A DNA stretch of 35,102 nt. Origin: Gloeobacterales cyanobacterium ES-bin-141 (lineage in GTDB: Bacteria; Cyanobacteriota; Cyanobacteriia; Gloeobacterales; Gloeobacteraceae). The notes under the pieces were generated by a model. The model was not told the origin of the DNA, did not search any database, and worked only from the letters and a program-made list of their open reading frames with translations. Of this stretch, positions 23,390-31,800 are shown piece after piece (the stretch's first letter is position 1; every line of letters begins with the position of its first letter). A program made the translations under genes and the position numbers. The stretch spans positions 1-35,102 of the forward strand of contig JACMIX010000440.1 of the NCBI GenBank assembly GCA_014380935.1, in the 5' to 3' direction.

Positions 23390-24052
23390 TCAGTTCAAAC
23401 CGAGGTCACCGGGCAGGAGGGGTTGGAGTTTGACACCAAAAACCCGTGCAAAGGCGGTACCGACAATGGGCCGAACATCGTCCAGGGTAAGCTCGGGGCA
23501 AAACTGGGTCATCGAACCCACTGGGTAATTGAGTCCGCAGGGCACAATGTGCTCGAAAGCCCTCAGGTCGGGGTCTACGTTGAGGGCAAAGCCGTGCATG
23601 GTTACCCAGCGGGAGACCTTGATACCGATGGCTCCCAGTTTGCACTCCCCCACCCAGACTCCTGTCAACCCCGCTCGTCGCTCAGCTGCAATCCCAAAAT
23701 AGCCAAGCGTCTCGATCAAAACCGTTTCGAGCTGGCGCAGGTACCAATGCAGGTCTTTGCAATATGAGTTGAGGTCCAGGATTGGGTAGCCGACAATTTG
23801 GCCCGGCCCATGATAAGTAACCTCGCCACCACGCTCAGTCCGGTGCAGGGGTGCCTCGGGGTTGGACTTGACGAACTTGAGATCCGCACCCTGGCCGAGT
23901 GTGTATACAGGCAAATGTTCGAGCAACAGCAATACATCGGACAAGCTCCGCTCTGCGATGCGGCGCTCCATCAGTTCGCGCTGCCAGCGCCAGGCAGTAG
24001 GGTAGGGAACCAGGCCGAGTTCAAGTAGAATGCATTCGGGCATGGCTCCCAT
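23390..24052 (-). CDS. lipB: Octanoyltransferase LipB
   Basis: A 220-residue LipB. Family motifs are [42 protein letters not shown] with the activating Lys145, and FEHIVPCGL with the acyl-accepting Cys172. It moves octanoyl from acyl carrier protein to lipoyl domains of 2-oxoacid dehydrogenases and glycine cleavage H protein. ATG 24043 ([10 protein letters not shown]) is an alternative start. No lipA is in the window. It shares its fatty-acid precursor pathway with fabD, three genes upstream on the same strand, though cotranscription is not indicated. Confidence 0.93.
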   Translation of the reverse strand: MGAMPECILLELGLVPYPTAWRWQRELMERRIAERSLSDVLLLLEHLPVYTLGQGADLKFVKSNPEAPLHRTERGGEVTYHGPGQIVGYPILDLNSYCKDLHWYLRQLETVLIETLGYFGIAAERRAGLTGVWVGECKLGAIGIKVSRWVTMHGFALNVDPDLRAFEHIVPCGLNYPVGSMTQFCPELTLDDVRPIVGTAFARVFGVKLQPLLPGDLGLN

Positions 24053-24134
24053 TGTCGGGTAAATCCAAAGAGACCGCTGGCGGGTGTCTCCCTGAAAAGA
24101 TGTCCGCCCCGGTATTCACCCGCTTCATACAGCC

Positions 24135-25853
24135 CTAGAACTCGTAGCTCGCACGTATGTTGCCGACAGTAAGGCCATTCTGGTTGACGTTGTTGGCATT
24201 AAGCACAAACACTGCCTCGGGAGTAATTGATAAACGGTCACTGATGCGAAAGCGGTAAGCGACCGCGATATTGCTCTCGGTGGCGTCCCGTCTTGGCAAG
24301 GAACCTAGTAAGTTGTTGGTACCCGAGCCGAATGCGGGACCACTGACGCCGACATTGGTGATGTTGATTGGCTGTAGGTAGGCGGCTTCAAGTAGATTTC
24401 CCTTACCGAGCAAGTCCGGAAAGGCAAGGCCTGCCATCCAGGTATTGGAGTCAACAGTACCGCTGATACCGGGACCATTCACGTTACCGAAGAAAGCGGT
24501 CGAGCCGTAGGAGTAGCGTCCAAAGAGGGCAATATTAGGGGTGATGTCCAAGTCGAGACGACCGTGGTAAACCGAGTGCCCGACGTTGGAGACGGTATCC
24601 GGGTTAAAGAGGAGACGGCCGTCACCGCCGGTGCGGTCCCCACCGGCCGAGCCGAAGATGAAAGAGTTTGAAGCCGACAGACCTGAGGAACTGAGGTTGG
24701 TGTAGTTGAAGCCGAGGGCAAGCTCGATAGCCGGGATCGGTCGGATGCTCAACTCACCGACAGCCTGGGTACTGCCGCCCACGATACCGCCACCGCCTGC
24801 GAACTCGGTGACCGCGGCACCACCGCTATTGGCTGCGTAGAAAGCCCGAAACGCAAACGCCGGTGAGAAACGCAGGTCGATATGGGCACCCGGGCGGTCG
24901 CCGGTCAGTACGCCGATAAAGAGCGGGTCACGCCGGAAGTTGCGGAAGGAGAAGTTTTGAACTTCGTTCTGGGTGTACTTGCTGCGACCAACGATATCGA
25001 TGTTTTGAATTTGCGGGCCGAAGCGGACGCGCAGATCCTGCCGACTGAAAATTGACAGTGGAAAGTCGTAGTAAACCTTGTCGAAGCTGGCCGTGACAAG
25101 TCCCGTAGTCGAGGCATTACCGGACGTTCCTACATAATCGATGCGACCCACGTTGTAGGGTGCCGACTCACCCGCACTGCCTCCGAGGCGCACCCGCAAC
25201 TGGTCACCTGGCGTGATGAGTGAGTTTGCCCGGAAATTTAAGCGTGTGCGGTTCAAGAAAACCGCGTTGGTCGCCCCGCCGGGGAGGGGATCCCCACCAG
25301 CTGTTGCGTCTCGAAAGATTAACGCGTCGGTATCGGCTCCCTGGATACTGACGGCGAAAACCAGTTCTGCGTCCAGTTTGGCTGTAGTTGAGAATAGCTT
25401 TGACTCGATCTCCTTGGTCTTGGACTCCAGGGCATCTACCCGCCCGCGCAGGGCGGCAAGCTCCGTTCTGAACTCATCTTGTAACCGTTGCAGGGTAGCA
25501 AGGTCCTCTTTGGTCACTCGGTCGGCGTTGCCTGCGGTAATCAGCTCGTTGACTTTTTCGAGCGCGGCGTTAAGACCGGCGGCAAATTCGTAGCGGGTCA
25601 GAGCACGGTTGCCACGGAAGGTTTTGTCAGGATAACCCTCGATAACGCCGAAGCGCTCGACCACAGACTTGAGAGCCTGGAAAGCCCAGGAATTGGGGTC
25701 AACATCGGTCAGCTCAGACACCGAGTTGACCTGGGCAGTCAGGGAATTGTTGTAGTAGACAGAATCCTGCTCTTGATCCGCACGAGCAGGCTGAGCATCC
25801 AGAATCAGGGATGCCACGGCAAGCAGGCCGAGACTTGCATAGAAATATTTCAC
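24135..25853 (-). CDS. SLH-domain outer membrane porin (OprB-type)
   Basis: A cyanobacterial-type porin of about 572 residues. Order of parts: signal peptide ending QPARA (about 25 residues); one SLH domain, SELTDVDPNSWAFQALKSVVERFGVIEGYPDKTFRG to about residue 100; a coiled coil with ESKTKEIESK around 115-155; and a long beta-barrel ending in a terminal Phe (ASYEF), the usual BAM-type signal. The SLH and coiled-coil parts hold the barrel to peptidoglycan-linked polymer. The track starts at 25889; I use GTG 25853 because AGGAG is close upstream and the signal peptide begins there. Confidence 0.88.
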   Translation of the reverse strand: MKYFYASLGLLAVASLILDAQPARADQEQDSVYYNNSLTAQVNSVSELTDVDPNSWAFQALKSVVERFGVIEGYPDKTFRGNRALTRYEFAAGLNAALEKVNELITAGNADRVTKEDLATLQRLQDEFRTELAALRGRVDALESKTKEIESKLFSTTAKLDAELVFAVSIQGADTDALIFRDATAGGDPLPGGATNAVFLNRTRLNFRANSLITPGDQLRVRLGGSAGESAPYNVGRIDYVGTSGNASTTGLVTASFDKVYYDFPLSIFSRQDLRVRFGPQIQNIDIVGRSKYTQNEVQNFSFRNFRRDPLFIGVLTGDRPGAHIDLRFSPAFAFRAFYAANSGGAAVTEFAGGGGIVGGSTQAVGELSIRPIPAIELALGFNYTNLSSSGLSASNSFIFGSAGGDRTGGDGRLLFNPDTVSNVGHSVYHGRLDLDITPNIALFGRYSYGSTAFFGNVNGPGISGTVDSNTWMAGLAFPDLLGKGNLLEAAYLQPINITNVGVSGPAFGSGTNNLLGSLPRRDATESNIAVAYRFRISDRLSITPEAVFVLNANNVNQNGLTVGNIRASYEF

Positions 25854-26067
25854 CACTATCACTCCTCGGATGACGCAATGGAGGGCCACTGACCGTCAGG
25901 TCATCAGGCGATAGCGCGCCTGTGTAGCAGCCCTCTTAGCGCTTTTTCACACTCTTCATTCATGAAGCTACCAAGTTACAGCCGTTCAATCAAGCGAGAA
26001 TCTGTAGTACTACAGTTACGGACAAAATAACAGAATCGCCACGCCTGGACCACGAGTGTGGCCCAGC

Positions 26068-26949
26068 TTACAAATTCAAAGCACTCAGGTCCTGCACGTT
26101 GTGCACTTGTAAAGACCGAACAGTCTTGCGGGCGAGTCCGGTCAGAACAGTACCGGGGCCAATCTCGACCAGTCTGGTGATGCCCAGTAGCTCTAGAGTC
26201 AGGATGGTCTCGCGCCAGCGGACCGGGTGATCGATTTGTCGGGCCAGTTTGGCCTTGAGTAGAGCCGGATCGGTCGTCGGGGTCGTGGGATCAGTATTAG
26301 AGAGGACCGGGACACGGGCTACGGCAAAGTGGACTTTCTCCAGGAGTACCGCGAACTGCTCGGCAGCCGGGGTCATCAGCGGCGAATGAAATGCTCCGCT
26401 CACGGTCAGAGGAACAATCCTTCTGGCTTTGCTCGCCTCGCTCACGGCGGCTACAGCCGCGGGAGTACCGGAGATGACTACCTGGGTGGGGTGATTGTCG
26501 TTGGCAATCACGACATCCGACCGTTCAGCACACAGGCGCTCTAGTTGGTCGCGTTCGAAGCCGATCAGCGCATTCATCGTCCCGGCCTGCTGCTTGTCCA
26601 TCAAACGGGCACGTTGTTCGACCAGCTTCAGACCAGTGGCAAAGTCAAAAACGCCCGCCGACCAGAGAGCGGCGAACTCGCCAAGCGAGTGTCCGGCCAC
26701 CGCCCGTGGCTCCTCACCAGTCTGCATGAGTGCCTGTGCGAGCGCGACCGAGATGGTAAATAGAGCGGGTTGTGTGTAGAGCGTCCGGTCAAGACGTTCA
26801 CCGGGACCGGCGCAGACCTCGGCAACAGACCAGCCTAAGATCCGCTCAGCTTCGGTGAGAATATCCCTGGCACCCGGGTGAGTCAGGAGATCCCCGCCCA
26901 TTCCCACATGTTGTGAACCCTGTCCCGGAAACACCCAGGCTGTTTTCAT
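26068..26949 (-). CDS. fabD: Malonyl-CoA:ACP transacylase
   Basis: A complete 293-residue FabD. The start MKTAWVFPGQGSQHVGMG has the oxyanion GQGSQ. The nucleophile Ser88 is in GHSLGEF, and catalytic His188 is in SGAFHSPLM. Arg in the QRARLMDKQ helix would bind the malonyl carboxylate. The enzyme loads malonyl onto acyl carrier protein for fatty acid synthesis. No other fab gene is adjacent. Its ribosome binding region is part of a perfect inverted repeat (see 26949-26995), an unusual feature. Confidence 0.95.
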   Translation of the reverse strand: MKTAWVFPGQGSQHVGMGGDLLTHPGARDILTEAERILGWSVAEVCAGPGERLDRTLYTQPALFTISVALAQALMQTGEEPRAVAGHSLGEFAALWSAGVFDFATGLKLVEQRARLMDKQQAGTMNALIGFERDQLERLCAERSDVVIANDNHPTQVVISGTPAAVAAVSEASKARRIVPLTVSGAFHSPLMTPAAEQFAVLLEKVHFAVARVPVLSNTDPTTPTTDPALLKAKLARQIDHPVRWRETILTLELLGITRLVEIGPGTVLTGLARKTVRSLQVHNVQDLSALNL

Positions 26950-26995
26950 CCACCCCTCGGCAATGCTGAGGGATCATCATAGCGTAAGGGGTGGA
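26949..26995 (-). promoter_or_regulatory. Inverted repeat able to mask the fabD ribosome binding site
   Basis: In the mRNA, TCCACCCCT and AGGGGTGGA form a perfect 9-bp stem with a 29-base loop. The 3' arm holds the fabD Shine-Dalgarno (AGGGG) and the A of its ATG. A second, nested hairpin, CCTCAGC-ATT-GCCGAGG with one mismatch (26955-26971), uses the same AGG bases, so the two structures exclude each other. Confidence 0.4.
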
Positions 26996-27008
26996 CGGCT
27001 CGAACGCT

Positions 27009-28367
27009 TTAACGCAGCGGACGGGCGAGCTTCAGGGGTTGATCGAGCCGGACGAGGATGAATTCGTTGTTGTCCGGTTCGCCCGGGGTACGCCCGGTAC
27101 TGAATGGGTAGTTGTTGTCATTGATGACCAGCAACGTCGTGCTGTTGATCGGCAGGACATCCTCGATCGTGACGAAGGGGAAAGTAAACGTGCCGTCGGT
27201 CGTGCCGTTGCCACCAAGCCCGAACGGGTCCTCGATATTCAGCAAGTCCACGAGCAGTTGCTTCTCAACAAAACCCTGGCTGTCCAGTTTGGTGATGTCG
27301 AGCTTGTAAATGCGCTTGAATTGGGCCGGGTCAGTCACGGCCGGGTTATTGGGGTCGCCCTGGCGGCTATCGCGCTCGATAACCAGAAATTCACGGTCGT
27401 TGATGGCGGTCAGATCGCCGATCGCCTGGCCACTCTCAACGGTGTTTTCCATGCGGTAGTAAAAGACCCGACCCGTGTAGCTCTTGGTCGCGAGATCGAA
27501 CTCGTTGATGAGCAAACGGTTGCGATTGGTGTCGGGGACAAGCGGGCCTTCGAGCATGGCGTAGAGCTTCGTGCCGCTCGCGTTAAGCGCAGTACCCTCA
27601 AAACCGCGTGAACCGGGCAAGTTGGGGACAGTGTCGCCCAGAAAAGGGTTGTCTGGAGACTGAACAAGCGGTAGGGGCGGATCGCCGAGCCCTAGAAAAT
27701 TAGGCAACGAGAACGGCGGCTCGATCAGCTGGCCATCCGCTGAGACATGCAACAAGAAAGGTCCGAATTCTTCCCCGAACCAGTAGGTGCCGTCGCTGAC
27801 TTTGCGGAAGGATTCGAGGTCGAAGTCTCCCCCGGTAAGCAGGCGGCCCGACTGAATACTCGAATCAACTGGAATTGAGGTTCCCGGATAGACCGACTGT
27901 GCCGCAACAAGCTCGAAGCCCGCCTGGTTTGCGCTGTCATTGAGCTGCAAAAAGCTCTCGGCGCTAAAGTCGGTCAGAGGGCGACCGGTCTCGCGGTTGA
28001 CCGGGAAGACCTCACCACTGCCGCCGAACCTGGTCAGAAAGTCCGGCTGTACGGCGTAAAAACGCAGCAGGTAGTCGGGGGAGTTGGCCTTGGCACCAAA
28101 ACCGTTGTCGGACATGACCAGAAAAGTTCCGCGCCTGGGACCGGGCAGGACCCCGGAGAAGCCCTGAACGGGTTGCTGATCGACGAAAGGAACTGTCCTG
28201 CCGTTCGTCTCGCCGGTAATGAGTTGGCCGGAGGTGGGTCCGGGTGCAAATGTGTCGGCGGGCAGGACGGCGCGTCCGACCAGCTCGACAGCTATAGCTG
28301 TTGATGACGCGCCAGAAGCAAGGCCGAGGGCAAGCGACAATAAGCCGCCAGTCAGGAGTTTGCGCAT
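27009..28367 (-). CDS. Secreted esterase-like (phytase-like domain) protein
   Basis: A protein of about 452 residues with an N-terminal signal peptide (MRKLLTGGLLSLALGLASGAS to about AIA). The body resembles the 'esterase-like activity of phytase' family: FSGVLPGPRRGTFLVMSDNGFGAKANSPDYLLRFY, WFGEEFGPFLLHVSADG, GTALNASGTKLYAMLEGPL, EFLVIERDSRQGD and the closing INDNNYPFSTGRTPGEPDNNEFILVRL. These fit a beta-propeller with acidic loops that could bind metal. A role in releasing phosphate from organic esters is plausible but not established. ATG 28382 is an alternative start. Confidence 0.75.
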   Translation of the reverse strand: MRKLLTGGLLSLALGLASGASSTAIAVELVGRAVLPADTFAPGPTSGQLITGETNGRTVPFVDQQPVQGFSGVLPGPRRGTFLVMSDNGFGAKANSPDYLLRFYAVQPDFLTRFGGSGEVFPVNRETGRPLTDFSAESFLQLNDSANQAGFELVAAQSVYPGTSIPVDSSIQSGRLLTGGDFDLESFRKVSDGTYWFGEEFGPFLLHVSADGQLIEPPFSLPNFLGLGDPPLPLVQSPDNPFLGDTVPNLPGSRGFEGTALNASGTKLYAMLEGPLVPDTNRNRLLINEFDLATKSYTGRVFYYRMENTVESGQAIGDLTAINDREFLVIERDSRQGDPNNPAVTDPAQFKRIYKLDITKLDSQGFVEKQLLVDLLNIEDPFGLGGNGTTDGTFTFPFVTIEDVLPINSTTLLVINDNNYPFSTGRTPGEPDNNEFILVRLDQPLKLARPLR

Positions 28368-28382
28368 GGATGTACGTACCAT

Positions 28383-28615
28383 CGAGAAGACCGCACCACT
28401 GTAAAACTGTCAGAGGTGCAGGCTTGTTAAGGCCAGTTTAAAATCCGGTTATCGCAGAGATAGACCCCAACGGTAGTTCTGCAGACAGCCCACCTACCTC
28501 CAAGACCGAGAACCTCAACGTGGGCGGCCCCATTGTGAGGTAGTTAGTTACTCACAATGAGTAGTAGTGTTACAACCAGCTCAGTCAGGTTAGAGTTAGG
28601 CTGGTCATCTAAAAT
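28383..28615. other. Intergenic region between the phytase-like gene and tRNA-Thr
   Basis: The 455-base interval between the two flanking protein genes (28383-28838) contains tRNA-Thr and, in this part, one perfect inverted repeat at 28531-28559. I found no convincing promoter or small ORF. The stretch after the tRNA (28688-28838) shows nothing I can name. Confidence 0.5.
28531..28559. repeat. Perfect 9-bp inverted repeat upstream of tRNA-Thr
   Basis: CATTGTGAG and CTCACAATG flank an 11-base AT-rich centre (GTAGTTAGTTA). There is no T-run. It may be an operator or a hairpin; such a repeat can also arise by chance in a window of this size. Confidence 0.4.
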
Positions 28616-28687
28616 GCTGGTGTGGCGCAATGGTAGCGCAACAGTTTTGTAAACTGTCGGTCAGGGGTTCGAATCCCCTCACCAGCT
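28616..28687 (+). tRNA. tRNA-Thr (anticodon TGT)
   Basis: A 72-nt cloverleaf: acceptor GCTGGTG/CACCAGC, anticodon stem ACAGT/ACTGT with loop TTTGTAA (anticodon TGT), and T arm GGTTCGAATCC. CCA is not encoded. Confidence 0.95.
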
Positions 28688-28838
28688 TGCAATATTTGAT
28701 TCAATCGAGCGGTTCCTCAAGGTAGCAAAGCAGGCTCACCCGACGGATCTACCCGGGTAAGGAGCGCACTGGCTCTCGGGTAACTATCCGACAAAATCAG
28801 GCTCTCTCCACGTGAGGTGTTAGAGCCGCGCAGTCCCT

Positions 28839-31800
28839 GTGAACTCTGTAAAAGCTACTTCACAGTTTTTCAACCCTGCCCGAGCACAGCTCGTCGAACC
28901 ACTTGGGGCTTGGGGAGAGCTGAGTATTGAGAGGATAAGAAGCCTGATGGGAATCTGGGGGTCAAATCCACTCGCGTTGTGGGTACCCAACTGGAGTTTG
29001 CGGCTCCGCCTGGTTGGGCTTGTGCTGCTGGCCGTTCTGCCCGCCCTCGGCCTCACCCTTTACACCGCCTCCGAGCATCGCCGCTTTGTCGCCATTGATG
29101 TGAAGGCCAACGTGCAGCAACTTGCTGGGCTTGCTTCGGGTCGTCAGGAGGACCTGGTCGAGGGAGCCCGACAACTGCTGGTTGCCTTTGCGCAACTTCC
29201 ACAAGTCCGCGACCCTGACCCCGCCGCGTGCAACAAACTGTTCGCGGACCTGTTGAACCAGTACCCTCTCTATACCAACTTCGGTGCTGTCCGGGCGGAT
29301 GGCACGGTCTTTTGCAGCGCCGTCCCTCTCAAGCGCGATTCCAACCTCCGCAACCGGCCCTACTTCCAGCGCGCAGTCCAGACCCGCAACTTCACAGTCG
29401 GGGACTATCAGGTTGGCCGCATCACCGGTAAACCCTCGCTCAACTTTGGTTACCCCATCTTCGACAGGGCGGGCCTGCTGAAGACTGTTGTCTTTGCCGC
29501 CCTGGATGTAGAACGGCTCAACCGTTTACTGGCCGAAGCCCAGCTGCCCCCGAAGGCGGCCATTTTACTGCTTGACCGTAATGGCACCATTCTTGCCCGT
29601 TCTCCGGACGCACAGCGGTGGGTTGGCAAATCTGTGCCGGAAGCAGAGCTTGTTCGAACCATCTTCAGTCAAAAAAAGGGCATAGCAGAGTTGCCGGGCA
29701 TCGACGGCGTACCACGCCTGCACGCTTTCGAGTCTTTGCGCAGCACGGTCGAGACCGGGCTCTACATGAGTGTCGGAATTCCGACTGAGGTGGCCTACGC
29801 CGAGGCAGATCAGTTGTTGCGTAACAACCTGCTTGGCCTCGGCATAGTGGCAGCTATCTCGCTCCTGGCCGCGTGGTTCGGCGGCAGGTTTATCGTCCTG
29901 CGGCCCATCGAGCAGGCACTCGAGCAGGCAGAACACAAGTACCTCAAAATTTTCGAGAACGCCGTCGAGGGCATCTTTCAGGTCACCATCGACGGTCGTT
30001 GCCTAACAGCCAATCCTATGCTCGCGTTGCTCTACGGATACGATTCGGCAGAGAGCGTGATGCGCGATGAAAACCATGCAGCGAACTATAGCCAGTTGTT
30101 GGAGCGGTTGGCTCGTGAGGATGTGATCTGGGGGCTTGAGTCCCAGGTCAGGCACAATGACGGTACTACCGTCTGGGTCTCACAGAGCGCCCGTGCTCTG
30201 CGCGACGAACAAAACCAACTCATCGGGTGCGAGGGTACGGTTGTCGATATCACTGAGCGCAAACGGGCAGAGGAGGAGTTTGCCTGGTTATTGCGACGTG
30301 AAGCGCACACACGCGCTGAGGCGCAAGCGAATGAGGAGCGTTTTCGCTTTCTGGCCGAATCCATTCCACAAATTATCTGGACTGCCAGGCCGGACGGTTA
30401 TCTCGACTATTACAACCAGCGCTGGTTTGACTACACGGGCATGAGCCTTGAGGAGACCCAGGGCTGGGGATGGGAACCAATACTCCATCCCGACGACCGG
30501 CAGCCGTGCATCGACTGCTGGGACAAGGCTGTTCGGACTGGTGAGCCCTACGAGATTAAATACCGCTTCAAGCGGGCCTCGGACGGAACTTACCGCTGGC
30601 ATCTGGGTCGGGCGCTCGCTCAGCGCGACGCCGAGGGCCGAGTCGTTAAATGGTTCGGTACCTGCACCGACATCGACGATCAACAGCATGCCGAGCAGGC
30701 ACTCCTGGAGGCACGCAGCACTCTAGAACAGCGGGTTGCAGAGCGCACCGCCGAACTTACGCACACGAATACTCTCCTTGAGGAGCAAATTTGCGAACGC
30801 GAACAGGCCGAACGCTACTTGAGTACTCAGCTTGCCGTGACACAGGTCCTGGCGGAATCAGCCACGCTTAGCGAGGCCACTCCCAAACTCCTCTGGATTA
30901 TCACCGAAAGCCTCGGGTGGGATCTGGGCGAGTTGTGGATGGTCGATAAGCAGGCAGGTTTACTGCGCTTTGTCGAGAACTGGCACAGTCCGCGGTTGCA
31001 AATCCCGCTGTTCGAGGCGGCGACGCACCTGTTGGCGTTTGCACCCGGTGTCGGGCTACCCGGCCAGATCTGGGCCAGCGGTCGGCCGGTCTGGTTTACA
31101 GACCTCATCTCAGACCAGAGCTTCCAGCGTGCCCGGACCGCCTGTGAGGAGGGACTACGCGGGGCGTTCGGTTTTCCAATCGTTGCGGGTGGCGGTGTAC
31201 TTGGGGTAATGACCTTTTTTAGCCAACAACAACAATCGTCCGATGAAGAGCTACTGGCGATCCTGGCTGCCATCGGCAGCCAGACGGGGCAGTTTATCGA
31301 GCGCAGACGTGCAGAGACAGCCCTGAACAAGGAGCAGGAGTTTTTGGAGGCGTTGCTCAACAATCTCAGCGATGGGATCGTTGCCTGCGACGCGGAGGGG
31401 GTGCTTACCCTGTTCAACCCGGCCACGCGTAAGCTCCACGGCCTGCCCGAAGAAGCAATCAGTCCCAGGCATTGGGCGGAACACTACGATCTGTACTTGG
31501 CAGACGGAGCGACACGGATGGGCAAGGAGGACATCCCGCTCTTTCGGGCCCTACATGGGGAGCACGTGCGCAACGTGGAAATGGTCATTGCCCCAAAGAA
31601 TAAAGAGGCGCGCACGGTAGTGGCAGATGGGCAAGCGATTTACGATATTCAGGGCCGCAAACTGGGAGCCGTAGCAGTAATGCGCGACATCACCGAGCGC
31701 AAGCGGGCCGAGCAAGCGCTTGAGCGGCAGGTCCAGCGCAGTCTTCTGCTCGGGCAGATCACCCAGGAAATCCGCTCAAGCCTTGATAGCAAGCAGATTT

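Noticed and set aside
30827-31426. 199-residue minus-strand ORF inside the signalling gene
   Set aside because: Ser-rich shadow translation antisense to a GAF domain.
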